A DNA stretch of 64,000 nucleotides from Polaribacter atrinae (GCF_038023995.1 NZ_CP150660.1:1362501-1426500), one strand, 5' to 3'. Positions 8,712 to 17,628 are shown, counted from the stretch's first letter. Numbers and translations are program-made. Notes: generated by a model from the sequence alone, not told the origin.

Positions 8712-10007
8712 ATGAATATTCCACAAACTAGTTTTCCAAGAGTTGTTATTATTGGTGGCGGGTTTGCAGGTTTAGCTGCTGCAAAAGGATTAGAAAAACA
8801 AGAACTACAAGTTGTTTTAATTGATAAACACAATTACCACACTTTTCAACCTTTATTATACCAAGTTGCAACAGGTGGTTTAGAGCCAGATTCTATTGCT
8901 TTTCCACTAAGAAAACGTTTTAATGATGTTGATAACTTCTATTTTAGATTAACAGAAGTAGAAAAAATAAACACAGAAAACAACACCATTGAAACCTCTA
9001 TTGGTAATTTAGAATATGATGAATTAATTATAGCTACAGGTTCTACAACCAACTTTTTTGGTAATACCAATATCAAAAAACACACGATGGAAATGAAGTC
9101 CATTCCGCAATCTTTAAACATTAGAAGTTTAATTTTAGAAAATTTTGAAGAGGCTTTATTAACTTCTAACATAGAAGAAAGAAATGCCTTAATGAATTTT
9201 GTAATTGTAGGTGGCGGACCAACAGGTGTAGAATTAGCAGGTGCTTTGGCAGAAATGAAAAAAGGTATTCTTCCTAAAGATTATCCGGATTTAGATATTA
9301 GACAAATGCAGATTAACTTAATTCAAAGTTCTGATTGTTTGTTAAAAGGGATGAGTGCTAAAGCTTCTGAAAAAGCAGAAGATTTTCTAATAAAATTAGG
9401 CGTTAATGTTTGGAAAAATTTACGTGTTTTAGATTATGACGGAAAAACTGTAACCACAAAAGGCGATGATCATTTTAGAGCAGAAACCGTTATTTGGGCT
9501 GCTGGAGTAAAAGGTCAAATGATTGATGGTTTAAACGCAGCATGTGTTATAGAGAGAGCTGCAAGAATAAAAGTGAATGAGTTTAGCCAAGTTATAAGTT
9601 ACCCAAATGTCTATGCAATTGGTGATGTTGCTTGTATGTCTTCAGAAAAAAAACCTTACGGACACCCAATGATGGCACAACCTGCCATTCAGCAAGGTAA
9701 ATTAGTAGCAAAAAATATTTTAGCAAAACTGTTTAACAAAGAACAAAAAGCATTTGTTTATAAAGACAAAGGTTCTATGGCAACTATTGGGCGTAATAAA
9801 GCGGTTGTAGATTTACCAAAATGGAAATTTCAAGGAGTTTTTGCTTGGTTTGTTTGGATGTTTGTACATCTTTTTTCTTTAATTGGTTTTAGAAACAAAG
9901 CCATCGTTTTTCTAAATTGGGTCTATAATTATATCCGTTTCGATAGAGAAACTCGTTTAATTATAAGACCTTATAAAAAGAAAAATAAATATTCTTTTAA
10001 AAGTTAA
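8712..10007 (+). CDS. ndh: Type II NADH dehydrogenase (NAD(P)/FAD-dependent oxidoreductase)
   Basis: A non-proton-pumping, membrane-associated NADH:quinone oxidoreductase of the NDH-2 family, 431 residues. The FAD dinucleotide-binding motif VVIIGGGFAGLAAA is at about 11-24 and the NADH motif IVGGGPTGVELAGAL at about 165. YAIGDVA is the FAD-contacting block. The C-terminus (about 375-405) has an aromatic, hydrophobic FAWFVWMFVHLFSLIGF segment that would anchor it to the membrane. It heads a short run with two small genes three bases downstream, probably one operon. NDH-2 and other disulfide-reductase-like enzymes can be hard to tell apart, but the C-terminal anchor favours NDH-2. Confidence 0.92.
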   Translation: MNIPQTSFPRVVIIGGGFAGLAAAKGLEKQELQVVLIDKHNYHTFQPLLYQVATGGLEPDSIAFPLRKRFNDVDNFYFRLTEVEKINTENNTIETSIGNLEYDELIIATGSTTNFFGNTNIKKHTMEMKSIPQSLNIRSLILENFEEALLTSNIEERNALMNFVIVGGGPTGVELAGALAEMKKGILPKDYPDLDIRQMQINLIQSSDCLLKGMSAKASEKAEDFLIKLGVNVWKNLRVLDYDGKTVTTKGDDHFRAETVIWAAGVKGQMIDGLNAACVIERAARIKVNEFSQVISYPNVYAIGDVACMSSEKKPYGHPMMAQPAIQQGKLVAKNILAKLFNKEQKAFVYKDKGSMATIGRNKAVVDLPKWKFQGVFAWFVWMFVHLFSLIGFRNKAIVFLNWVYNYIRFDRETRLIIRPYKKKNKYSFKS

Positions 10008-10010
10008 TCT

Positions 10011-10319
10011 ATGGCTACTAAAAGAATCGTAAAATGCCCAAACTGCGGGGTTTTAAATACCAACAAAGAGTATTGTACAAACTGTAATACTTTAATTTCT
10101 CATCAAAAGAAAAGAGAACTCAAAGCCGATATTGTAAAGCAAAAAGAAATTGACAAAGTTATTTACGAAAGAGAAAACCCAAATTTAACTGAAAGGCTAA
10201 AAAATCATTCTAATATTTTTTATAAAATTATTGGATGGATTTTATATTCTGCATTTACAATAGTTACATTAATTGGGGCGGGTTTAGCTTGGTTAATAGC
10301 AATGGTTGCTGCAGGATAA
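10011..10319 (+). CDS. Zinc-ribbon membrane protein, hypothetical
   Basis: 102 residues. Residues 9-25 carry two CxxC pairs (CPNCG and CTNC), a probable zinc ribbon. A basic, charged middle region follows, with one hydrophobic segment at about 75-100 that would be a membrane anchor. It starts three bases after the ndh stop codon, so the two are very likely cotranscribed. I do not recognise a named family. A role in assembling or regulating a membrane partner is possible but not shown. Confidence 0.85.
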   Translation: MATKRIVKCPNCGVLNTNKEYCTNCNTLISHQKKRELKADIVKQKEIDKVIYERENPNLTERLKNHSNIFYKIIGWILYSAFTIVTLIGAGLAWLIAMVAAG

Positions 10320-10321
10320 AT

Positions 10322-10675
10322 ATGAAAAAAACACTTTTTTACTATTTTATCTTCTCAATAATTACAGGTACTTTTATCTACTTCTGCTCGTTTTTCAATT
10401 TTCAATTACCAAGAATTATTCGTCATTATATAAATGATTTTTTAATTATCCCCATAGTCCTTTATATCTGTTTGCAAATATTAAGATGGTCTAAAGATGA
10501 TAAAAACTATACATTGAGTTTACCTATTATTTTATATGTTTGCCTTTTATATAGCTTGTTATTCGAATTTATTTTCCCCAAATATTTAGCAAGATACACC
10601 AAAGACTTTATTGATATTTTTCTTTATTTTACAAGCGGATTTTTATTCTATTACTTACAAAAAACTAAAGAATAA
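10322..10675 (+). CDS. Small polytopic membrane protein, hypothetical
   Basis: 117 residues, almost entirely hydrophobic, with three or four predicted membrane helices (about 5-22, 35-52, 65-85 and 95-112). The start ATG at 10322 was chosen because it sits two bases after the previous stop codon and gives a normal first helix; a longer frame would overlap the previous gene. The pattern FPKYLARYTKDFIDIFLYFTSG resembles flavobacterial proteins often labelled magnesium-citrate transporters, a label I would not rely on, or VanZ-like proteins. It is probably the last gene of the ndh operon. Confidence 0.8.
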   Translation: MKKTLFYYFIFSIITGTFIYFCSFFNFQLPRIIRHYINDFLIIPIVLYICLQILRWSKDDKNYTLSLPIILYVCLLYSLLFEFIFPKYLARYTKDFIDIFLYFTSGFLFYYLQKTKE

Positions 10676-10842
10676 TTTTCTACTATAATTGCATCAGAAA
10701 TCCCAAAGGAAACGCATTTCTAAATAAAATGCTTTATAAAACCTCAACTCAGAATCAAAAAACAACAATTCGGTATGTTTCTTGATAAAAAAAGGAAAAA
10801 ACATTCGATATTTACAGTATCAAATAAATAAAACATCTGGTT

Positions 10843-11262
10843 ATGAAAAATTTACTTTTAATCTTAGCAATTATTTTTAGTGGAATTCTAACAACAAACG
10901 CACAAGAAGAATCTGTAGATTTAACCATTAACATTTCTGGTTTAAATTCTGATAAAGGAAACCTATTAATTGGTCTGTACAATAAAAAAGAAAGCTTCTT
11001 AAAAAAGCATTTTAAGGATGATATCGTAAAAATTAAAGACAAAAAATCTGTAGTTATATTTAAAGATTTACCAAAAGGTGAATATGCCGTTTCCTTTGTT
11101 CATGATGAAAATAACAACAAAAAGATGGACACAAACATGTTTAAAATACCTAAAGAAGACTACGGATGTTCTAACAATGCAAGAGGCTTTATGGGACCTC
11201 CAAAATACGATGACGCTAAATTTCAATTAACAGAAAATAAAACAATTGAAATTAAAATATAA
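10843..11262 (+). CDS. DUF2141 domain-containing secreted protein
   Basis: 139 residues with a clear signal peptide (MKNLLLILAIIFSGILTTNAQ). The mature part has the DUF2141 pattern: a beta-strand start (LTINISGLNSDKGNLLIGLYN), VIFKDLPKGEYAVSFVHDENNN, and the end block GCSNNARGFMGPPKYDDAKF. Function is unknown. The domain is a small transthyretin-like beta sandwich found in exported proteins of Bacteroidota and Proteobacteria. It is likely periplasmic or surface-exposed. It is monocistronic, convergent with the kynurenine cluster. Confidence 0.92.
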   Translation: MKNLLLILAIIFSGILTTNAQEESVDLTINISGLNSDKGNLLIGLYNKKESFLKKHFKDDIVKIKDKKSVVIFKDLPKGEYAVSFVHDENNNKKMDTNMFKIPKEDYGCSNNARGFMGPPKYDDAKFQLTENKTIEIKI

Positions 11263-11366
11263 ATAATTAAAAAATTCATTTCAATAAGATTTTTTGCACA
11301 AACAACACCTCCAATGGGAATCTTCCAAATTTTGAAAACCGATACTAAATACTAAAACTGTTTACT

Positions 11367-12449
11367 TTAAGAAAGTATTTTAGTAATCAACTCTTGTTTA
11401 GCAACCTCGTCATCACCAAACAACCATTGCAACACATTATCTTCCCAAATTTGTCCTTTTTCTGTTTCTGTAATAATTTTTTCATCAATAGCTAAATCTA
11501 AAATTTTACCAGGATAAGATGATTGTTTATCACTTTCCATTTCTCCTAACGGATACGGATCGTCTAAACCCATTAAAACCTGACTTACACCTTGTCTTTT
11601 AAACATTAATTTTAAAGAATCAGTATCGTGTACCAACGTGTCAAAAAAGATATTTTTATGTCCTACGGCTTTTCTAGGATGCGTTTTCCCTTCAAATAAA
11701 TCGGGTCTTCCATCAAACCCCTGAATTCTTCTACCCAAGTTCATTTGTGCCAATTGGCCACCATGCGCAAAACAAGTTCTAATATTTTTAAAACGTTCTT
11801 GCATTCCGTTTAACGTATAAAAATGATATGCATCACCACATTGTGCCAACATCCAAATTAAATGAAAACGCCAATTGGTATTTTCTAATTTAATCATTTT
11901 ATCTCCATCATACGGATGAATTTCAATAGCCAACTTATATTTATCTGCCAATTCAAAAATTCGATCATTTTCTTCATCAAACACACAACGCCATTGCCCA
12001 ATAGAATCCATAAAATGCGTTGGCAAACACAAAACTTTTAAGCCTAATTCTTCTACACAACGTTTCATTTCATCTAAAGCACCATAAATAAAACCAGGAT
12101 GCACCACAAAACCACAGGTAAATTTACTTGGATGTTCTCGTTGTACTTTTGCATTAAAATCGTTCTGAAAACGCAATGCTTTTTTCATTTCTTCTAAACG
12201 CAATCCATTTCCGTATAATTGAGAAAGGTTTAAAACAACAGCATGATCTAGCTTATTTTTCTCCATCCAAAGTAACTTTTCATCTAAGAAAAAACTAGAA
12301 TCAGTTACAGGGCGCCTCCACCCTTTTTGTAACATGTGTTTACGCTCATCATCTACCCAGAAAATTTCTTTTTCCTTCATAAAATCTGGAATTTCTTCTG
12401 GATAGGGTAACAAATGTGAATGTCCGTTTATGCGTAGTTTACGTTTCAT
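11367..12449 (-). CDS. 2-Amino-3-carboxymuconate-6-semialdehyde decarboxylase (ACMSD), amidohydrolase fold
   Basis: It decarboxylates the product of 3-hydroxyanthranilate ring cleavage to 2-aminomuconate-6-semialdehyde, steering the pathway away from quinolinate. The 360 residues form an amidohydrolase-2 barrel with the metal-binding HxH at 9-11 (NGHSH). Further possible ligands are the His of IEIHPYDG, the His of CFAHGG and the Asp of GLDDPYP. It is the last gene of a minus-strand cluster, downstream of the 3-hydroxyanthranilate dioxygenase gene, and the pathway order fits well. The intergenic gap holds a palindromic repeat rather than a clear promoter. Confidence 0.93.
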   Translation of the reverse strand: MKRKLRINGHSHLLPYPEEIPDFMKEKEIFWVDDERKHMLQKGWRRPVTDSSFFLDEKLLWMEKNKLDHAVVLNLSQLYGNGLRLEEMKKALRFQNDFNAKVQREHPSKFTCGFVVHPGFIYGALDEMKRCVEELGLKVLCLPTHFMDSIGQWRCVFDEENDRIFELADKYKLAIEIHPYDGDKMIKLENTNWRFHLIWMLAQCGDAYHFYTLNGMQERFKNIRTCFAHGGQLAQMNLGRRIQGFDGRPDLFEGKTHPRKAVGHKNIFFDTLVHDTDSLKLMFKRQGVSQVLMGLDDPYPLGEMESDKQSSYPGKILDLAIDEKIITETEKGQIWEDNVLQWLFGDDEVAKQELITKILS

Positions 12450-12464
12450 TATTTAATCTTTTTT

Positions 12465-12534
12465 GTCATTGCGAGGCACAAGCCGTGGCAATCTTTTAAT
12501 AAGAGATTACTTCGTCATTCTTCCTCGTAATGAC
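12465..12534. repeat. Palindromic intergenic repeat (GTCATTGCGAGG family)
   Basis: The outer arms GTCATTGCGAGG (12465-12476) and CCTCGTAATGAC (12523-12534) pair with one mismatch, and inner arms GGCAATCTT and AAGAGATTAC pair partly. Related copies lie at 4954-5026 (decayed) and 22336-22359 (half). Here it separates the dioxygenase gene from the ACMSD gene. Confidence 0.7.
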
Positions 12535-12543
12535 GATCACGAT

Positions 12544-13071
12544 TTATTTAACTTTTTGAGGTACTTCCATTATTGTTCCACAATTATCACACGTACATTT
12601 TTCTATATCAGAATAATACTTATCAAAAATTACGGGCATATCTGTTTCTATGTTTTCTAATGCAAATTCTTGTCTATACAAAAGGGTTTCACAATTCTCA
12701 CAATACCATTCTAAAGCATCTAACATCCCTTTAGATCGTGGATATTCTATAACCAAACCAACTGTATTTTCTTTTCTTTGTGGCGAATGTGGTACTTTAC
12801 CTGGTAATAAGTAAATATCACCTTCATTAATTTCTACATCAATTTGTTTCCCTTTATCATCAATGATTTTTAAAATCATATCACCTTCCAACTGGTAGAA
12901 AAACTCAGGCGTTTCATTATAGTGATAATCTTTTCTATTATTTGGCCCACCAACAACCATCACAATATACTCGCCATTATCCCAAACTTGCTTGTTTCCA
13001 ACTGGTGGTTTTAATAAATAACGATGTTCATCTATCCACTTTTTAAAATTTAAAGGTTGTACTAAATTCAT
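12544..13071 (-). CDS. 3-Hydroxyanthranilate 3,4-dioxygenase
   Basis: A cupin-fold Fe(II) ring-cleavage dioxygenase that opens 3-hydroxyanthranilate. The 175 residues have the family start NFKKWIDEHRYLLKPPVGNK and VVGGPNNRKDYHYNETPEFFYQLEG, which carries the His and Glu iron ligands; a further ligand is the His of VPHSPQR. The C-terminus keeps the rubredoxin-like pair of CxxC motifs (CENC and CDNC) seen in bacterial enzymes, which binds a second iron. Neighbours are ACMSD downstream and kynU and kmo upstream, a coherent pathway. Confidence 0.97.
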   Translation of the reverse strand: MNLVQPLNFKKWIDEHRYLLKPPVGNKQVWDNGEYIVMVVGGPNNRKDYHYNETPEFFYQLEGDMILKIIDDKGKQIDVEINEGDIYLLPGKVPHSPQRKENTVGLVIEYPRSKGMLDALEWYCENCETLLYRQEFALENIETDMPVIFDKYYSDIEKCTCDNCGTIMEVPQKVK

Positions 13072-13179
13072 ATCAAAAATTTTTAAATTATTAGATATTT
13101 ATACTCATAGAATCAATAGTTAAAACTTCAATTAAATCCATTTTAACTCTTTTATTTTCTTTTCTCAATTATTTTTTTG

Positions 13180-13255
13180 GCGTTACCTAAAGGTCGGGCT
13201 TTTCACTATATCTTTTTGCAAAAAGCAAAAAGGATGTCGTTTCAATCCCTAACGC
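13180..13255 (-). ncRNA. Structured intergenic element, copy C (candidate RNA)
   Basis: Read on the minus strand, the outer stem GCGTT/AACGC encloses an inner GGG/CCC stem, with a bulge on the 3' side that can form its own small ACCT/AGGT hairpin. A 43-nt core (13204-13246) matches copy A at 16082-16124 in 41 positions and contains an 8-bp CTTTTTGC/GCAAAAAG hairpin. It lies in the SDR-dioxygenase gap, in the direction of transcription. It recalls a widespread flavobacterial repeat; identity with a named Rfam family is unverified. Confidence 0.55.
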
Positions 13256-13271
13256 ATACTTTTGTATAAAG

Positions 13272-14048
13272 TTACAAACTTTTAGTTCTTCCTCCATCAA
13301 CAGGAAGATTTATTCCGTTAATATAACTTGCTTGTTCACTTGCTAAAAAAGTGATAGCAGCAGCAGTTTCTTCTGGCTTTGCAAAGCGTTTTACAGGTAC
13401 ATAATTTTTCATAATTTGCTCCATTTCAGCTTCTGTTGTATGCTCTATTTTCGATTTTACTTTTATAATTTGATCTAAACGTGCTGTATTTGTAAAACCA
13501 GGCAGTACATTATTTACCGTAATTTGAAATTCTGCTAATTCTGTAGCCAATGTTTTTGCCCAATTACCAACCGCATTTCTAATGGTGTTAGAAACTCCCA
13601 AACCCGGAATTGGCTCTTTTACCGATGTTGAGATTACATTAATAATTCTACCAAACTTTACTTCTTTCATAAACGGAACCACAGCTTGTACCAAAATCTG
13701 ATTACAGATAACATGCATTTGAAACGCATTTATTAAATCTGATGAAGTTGCAGAAATTAAATCGCCACTTTTTGGACCTCCTGTATTATTTACTAAAATA
13801 TGAAACTTTAAATCTATGGTTTCTAGTGCTTTTTTTAATTCTTCGGGTTTAGAAAAATCTGCCACCAAATAAGTATGCTGCTGATTGTTATTTGGTAACT
13901 CTGCTAAAACAGTTTTTAATTTTTCTTCATTTCTAGCAATTAAAGTCACATTTACGCCTTCTTCTGCTAATAAAATTGCGGTTGCTTTTCCTATTCCTTG
14001 TGTACTTCCACAAACAATTGCATTCTTATTTTGTATGTTTAAATTCAT
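13272..14048 (-). CDS. Atypical short-chain dehydrogenase/reductase (SDR) without the YxxxK motif
   Basis: 258 residues with a Rossmann fold: glycine motif GSTQGIG at 14-20, NNTGG at 87-91 and a C-terminal NGINLPVDGG. The catalytic region is unusual. Ser140 is present, but the expected Tyr and Lys (YxxxK) are Ser153 and Arg157 in GVSNTIRNAV. This S-N-x-x-R pattern occurs in a recognisable subgroup of FabG-like SDRs, so it is probably not a sequencing error, but the chemistry is unclear. It lies within the kynurenine cluster, so a role in handling the semialdehyde product is possible but unproven. Confidence 0.9.
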   Translation of the reverse strand: MNLNIQNKNAIVCGSTQGIGKATAILLAEEGVNVTLIARNEEKLKTVLAELPNNNQQHTYLVADFSKPEELKKALETIDLKFHILVNNTGGPKSGDLISATSSDLINAFQMHVICNQILVQAVVPFMKEVKFGRIINVISTSVKEPIPGLGVSNTIRNAVGNWAKTLATELAEFQITVNNVLPGFTNTARLDQIIKVKSKIEHTTEAEMEQIMKNYVPVKRFAKPEETAAAITFLASEQASYINGINLPVDGGRTKSL

Positions 14049-14126
14049 ATATAAAATAGCTATAAGAATTAAGAAACAAGAATTAAGACAACTGTGTCTT
14101 TTCTCTTACCTCTATCTTCTTGATTC

Positions 14127-14345
14127 TTATTTGTTTTCCAAAATCATTTGTTTAATCTTCACTGCTTTTTCAAAATGATCTAACTTATGCGTTTCAATCC
14201 ACCATTTTGCAACTTCCATTAACAACACCGGATTGTCATTTTTATTTTTGAAAAATGCATAGAAAGACAAACCAACATTCGTTCCTTTTTTAGCAATTTT
14301 AGCATCACAAACTTCAATTATTTTTTCTTTTATTTCTGTATTCAT
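14127..14345 (-). CDS. Small conserved protein, DUF6500-like
   Basis: 72 residues, helical and charged, with no signal peptide. The stretch KIAKKGTNVGLSFYAFFKNK followed by a WWIETHKLDHFEKAVKIK pattern matches my memory of DUF6500 proteins, which have no known function. The start codon lies three bases after the stop of the upstream FAD monooxygenase gene, so the two are cotranscribed. The link to tryptophan catabolism is by position only. Confidence 0.8.
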   Translation of the reverse strand: MNTEIKEKIIEVCDAKIAKKGTNVGLSFYAFFKNKNDNPVLLMEVAKWWIETHKLDHFEKAVKIKQMILENK

Positions 14346-14348
14346 GCT

Positions 14349-15485
14349 TTATTTTTCTATTTGATACAATGCTATCATTTTCTTATTTATAATTGATTTA
14401 GGAATATTTTTTAAGATAAAATTCCGAAAACCTTGACCATATTTCCAATGTGCCATTTTACCAGTTGTCCAAGATTGATTTACAACCATACTAACTTTCT
14501 TTTGTCTTTTTTGTTGAAACGATTCAAATACGTTCTCATCTTTTTGCGTTGCAATTAACTTGCTTAAATAATAAGCACCTTCTATTGCCTGAGCGCCTCC
14601 TTGTCCCATATTTGGTGTTGTTGCATGTGCTGCATCACCAATTAAACAAATATTATTTTTATGCCACTTTTTAAGAGGCTTTAAATCGTGAATATCACTT
14701 TTTATAATTTGATGAATTTCTGTAGCAGCTATTAAATTCGTAATTAAAGGATCAAATTCAGAAAACATTTTTAACAACTTCTCTTTTACCAAACTAAGAT
14801 CTTCTTGCACATTTTCTTTTGACAAAACAACTGCAAACCAATACACTTTGTCTTTTGATACTTTAGAAATACCGAATCTAATTTTGTCTCCCCAAAGCTC
14901 GAAACCTCTGTGTAAAAAATCTTCTTTTAAAGTTAAATCTGTTATTCCACGCCAGCAAGTTTGCCCAGAATATCGCTTGGTACTTTCAGGAAAAAGTTGA
15001 TCTCTAACTTTAGAGTTTATACCATCTGCAGCAATTAAAAAATTAGTTTTAATTTTAGAATTATCATCAAAAAAAACTTCTATAATCCCTGATTCTAATT
15101 CTCTAAAAGACTCAAAGCCTTTGTTTAAAAATATTTTCTCTTGTGGAATCTTTTCAAACAACAATTTTTGAAGGGCAGCTCTATGAATGGCAACTGTTGT
15201 ATAACCAAAAATATCTTTTATAAAATCTTGACAGCTATCAGAAATTGGAGATAAATCTTGTTCTCCAATTGTAATTCTATCTATAGAATTTCCGTTAGAA
15301 ACCACATCTTCCAAAACACCTAAACTTTCTAGAACTTGCAAGGCATTAGGAGCTAACCAAATTCCTGCTCCAACCTCATTTAAAACGGGTGCTTTTTCAA
15401 AAATTTGATATTCTATTCCTTTCTTTTCAAAAGCCAAAGCTGTTGTCAACCCGCCAATTCCTGCACCAATAATTGTATATTTCAT
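14349..15485 (-). CDS. FAD-dependent monooxygenase (salicylate hydroxylase/UbiH class)
   Basis: 378 residues of a class A flavoprotein hydroxylase. The GxGxxG nucleotide-binding motif is at 7-12 (IGAGIGGLTTALA). A DG motif region, AADGINSKVRDQL, lies near 155. The second FAD motif is NICLIGDAAHATTPNMGQGG near 280. It differs from the neighbouring kmo protein in its active-site half. The substrate is unknown. Its place between kynurenine-pathway genes suggests an aromatic ring hydroxylation, but related genes also occur alone in flavobacteria. It starts seven bases after the DUF1697 stop codon and is probably cotranscribed with it. Confidence 0.9.
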   Translation of the reverse strand: MKYTIIGAGIGGLTTALAFEKKGIEYQIFEKAPVLNEVGAGIWLAPNALQVLESLGVLEDVVSNGNSIDRITIGEQDLSPISDSCQDFIKDIFGYTTVAIHRAALQKLLFEKIPQEKIFLNKGFESFRELESGIIEVFFDDNSKIKTNFLIAADGINSKVRDQLFPESTKRYSGQTCWRGITDLTLKEDFLHRGFELWGDKIRFGISKVSKDKVYWFAVVLSKENVQEDLSLVKEKLLKMFSEFDPLITNLIAATEIHQIIKSDIHDLKPLKKWHKNNICLIGDAAHATTPNMGQGGAQAIEGAYYLSKLIATQKDENVFESFQQKRQKKVSMVVNQSWTTGKMAHWKYGQGFRNFILKNIPKSIINKKMIALYQIEK

Positions 15486-15492
15486 ATCAAAT

Positions 15493-16017
15493 TTAATTGC
15501 TTTCTGCCAACTCCAACAACTTTAATGTGGTATTATAATTTCTAGTTGTGGCGCTAACAAGCAATTTTCTTTCAAATAAATTATTAGAAAGTTTTGTTTT
15601 AGCAAAACCAGTTTCACAATAAATAAAAACCATATCATTATCAATTAGATATTTATCGTTATCAATATCTTTTACATCAATTTTTGATACATATACTTTT
15701 TTGTTTAAGAAAACAAATCCTACTATTTTGGTATTGTCTATTGGAAAAGGATAACTAGCAATTGCTTTTTTAAATTGAGGAATTGTTCTTGCAATTACAG
15801 GAACATCAAAACCAAATTTATTTTGAATTCCTTCATTAATTTTATTACAAATTACAGATTTACCTTCATATGATTCTAAAATAATGTTTCCACTCTGAAT
15901 ATAGGTTTGTACGTTTTTAAAACCTAAATCGTTTAATAATTCACGTAGTTCTGCCATTGGGAGTTTATTTTTTCCCGACACATTAATTCCTCTTAATAAA
16001 ACTATATATTTTTTCAT
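15493..16017 (-). CDS. DUF1697 family protein
   Basis: 174 residues beginning with the family hallmark YIVLLRGINVSGKNKLPM and continuing with LGFKNVQTYIQSGNIIL, both diagnostic of DUF1697. The fold is alpha/beta and the function is unknown. No signal peptide is visible. It is placed between kmo and the FAD monooxygenase on the same strand; the upstream gap holds structured element A. Confidence 0.95.
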   Translation of the reverse strand: MKKYIVLLRGINVSGKNKLPMAELRELLNDLGFKNVQTYIQSGNIILESYEGKSVICNKINEGIQNKFGFDVPVIARTIPQFKKAIASYPFPIDNTKIVGFVFLNKKVYVSKIDVKDIDNDKYLIDNDMVFIYCETGFAKTKLSNNLFERKLLVSATTRNYNTTLKLLELAESN

Positions 16018-16074
16018 TGACTTTATAAACGGTCTCTTTATTTCTTACAATTAATAGCTTTTATCAACTGCTCT

Positions 16075-16141
16075 AGCCCTGATTGAAACGGCATCCTTTT
16101 TGCTTTTCGCAAAAAGATATAGTGGAAAGCAGGAAATAGCT
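16075..16141 (+). ncRNA. Structured intergenic element, copy A (candidate RNA)
   Basis: The outer stem AGC/GCT and inner stem CCTG/CAGG, with AAATA bulged on the 3' side, enclose an 8-bp CTTTTTGC/GCAAAAAG hairpin with a 5-nt loop. One of the two core differences from copy C falls in that loop. The 3' end (about 16125-16147) is identical to copy B at 22380-22462. It lies between DUF1697 and kmo but is oriented against their transcription. Confidence 0.55.
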
Positions 16142-16151
16142 TCAAAAAAAA

Positions 16152-17561
16152 TTACAAGCCAGCAATTTTATCTTCCTCTAAAATGGTATTTGTTTCTACA
16201 ATTACTTTCTCTAAAACAACTCTCAATTCCTCTTTTGTCATGTTTAAATGCGTGTGTACTTCATTCCCTGCAATTAAATTTAACAAGGCTTTGTCTTGTG
16301 CTCTTCCTTTTTTCATGGCGTTGTCATAACCAATATTTTCATTGAAGGTAACCAAAGAATATTTAGAAAAATATTCGGTTGGAAACGTTTTCTCCAAATC
16401 CATTTCTATCTTTCTTTTTTCTTTAAAAATAGGATTAGCAACGTGATCTCTCATTTCGTAAAAGTTGTCAATTGCTAGATCTGCAATAGCATCGGTGTCT
16501 TGTTTTCTTACTTTCTCGTAGGTTTTAAAAACAGTTTTCCAAGAATCTAAATCTTGATTTAAAATTTCATCAAAAACAGTAACATCTTCAAAAGAAGCAT
16601 TCATTCCTTGTCCATAAAAAGGCACAATTGCGTGTGCTGCATCGCCCAATAAAACGGTTTTATTTTGATAACTCCAAGGTGAACATTTTATGGTTCCTAA
16701 AGCACCTGTTGGGTTGTTTAAAAATTCTTCTTTTATATTCGGAATGATCGCCAAAGCGTCTGGAAATTCTTTTTCGAAAAAGGCTGTAATTTTTTCTTCT
16801 GATGTTAAGTTCTCAAAATTAAACTCGCCTTCATTATAACTTAAAAAGAGTGTAACAGTAAAGCTTCCATCTAAATTTGGCAACGCAATTAACATAAAAT
16901 CACCACGAGGCCAAATATGTAAATGTTGATTACTAATTTGATGTTCTCCGTTTTTATCCGCAGGAATTTCTAATTCTTTATATCCGTGATTTAAGTAGTT
17001 TTGAGAATAACTAAATAAAAATTTACGCTCTAAATAATAGCTTTTTCTTAATGAAGAACCAGCACCATCTGTTCCGAAAAGGACGTCTGCTTTTACAGAA
17101 AATTCTTCTTTGGTTTTGTAATCTTTAAAATGTGCCGTATTATTCTCTATATCTACGTTTTTACATTTTTTATTAAAATAAATATTTACGTTTTCGTGCT
17201 TTTCTGCTTCGTTTAATAAAAGTGCGTTTAAATCGCCACGAGAAATAGAATTGATATATTCATTTTCTCGCCCCGAATAATTAGAGGCAAACGTATTTCC
17301 TGCATTATCATGCATTAATCGCCCGTACATTGGTATGCAAATTTCTCTTGCTTGCTCTTCTACTCCACATAAACGTAAAGCTTTAAAACCTCTATCTGAC
17401 AAAGCTAAGTTGATAGACCTTCCTGCAGAAATATCTACCGTTCTTAAATCTGGTCTGCTTTCATATAATTCAATTTTATAATCTCTTTGTGCTAACCGTA
17501 AGGCTAAAAGAGAACCGCAAAGTCCTGCTCCGATGATTACTATTTTATCTTTTCTGTTCAT
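16152..17561 (-). CDS. kmo: Kynurenine 3-monooxygenase
   Basis: An FAD-dependent aromatic hydroxylase that turns L-kynurenine into 3-hydroxykynurenine using NADPH and O2. The 469 residues contain IVIIGAGLCGSLLALRLAQR at 8-27, the KMO hallmark GRSINLALSDRG near 48, the DG-region GTDGAGSSLRKSY and the FAD motif VLLGDAAHAIVPFYGQGMNA near 312. Length and motifs match the bacterial KMO family. kynU lies 78 bp upstream on the same strand, with a palindromic repeat in between, and the other pathway genes follow downstream. Confidence 0.97.
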   Translation of the reverse strand: MNRKDKIVIIGAGLCGSLLALRLAQRDYKIELYESRPDLRTVDISAGRSINLALSDRGFKALRLCGVEEQAREICIPMYGRLMHDNAGNTFASNYSGRENEYINSISRGDLNALLLNEAEKHENVNIYFNKKCKNVDIENNTAHFKDYKTKEEFSVKADVLFGTDGAGSSLRKSYYLERKFLFSYSQNYLNHGYKELEIPADKNGEHQISNQHLHIWPRGDFMLIALPNLDGSFTVTLFLSYNEGEFNFENLTSEEKITAFFEKEFPDALAIIPNIKEEFLNNPTGALGTIKCSPWSYQNKTVLLGDAAHAIVPFYGQGMNASFEDVTVFDEILNQDLDSWKTVFKTYEKVRKQDTDAIADLAIDNFYEMRDHVANPIFKEKRKIEMDLEKTFPTEYFSKYSLVTFNENIGYDNAMKKGRAQDKALLNLIAGNEVHTHLNMTKEELRVVLEKVIVETNTILEEDKIAGL

Positions 17562-17570
17562 TTTTTCAAT

Positions 17571-17628
17571 TGTCAGTTCGAGCGCAGTCGAGAACTAATA
17601 ATAATCTATCAACTGCGCTCGAGAAGAC
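17571..17628. repeat. Palindromic intergenic repeat (CGAGCGCAGT family), copy 1
   Basis: CGAGCGCAGT (17579-17588) and its inverse ACTGCGCTCG (17612-17621) form a 10-bp stem flanked by TGTC and GACA. The same arms occur at 34111-34154. This GC-rich palindrome is conspicuous in AT-rich DNA and lies between kynU and kmo. Confidence 0.75.

Noticed and set aside
10235..10321. N-terminal extension of the small membrane protein at 10322
   Set aside because: It overlaps the zinc-ribbon gene by 85 bases; the ATG two bases after that stop codon is a normal operon start.
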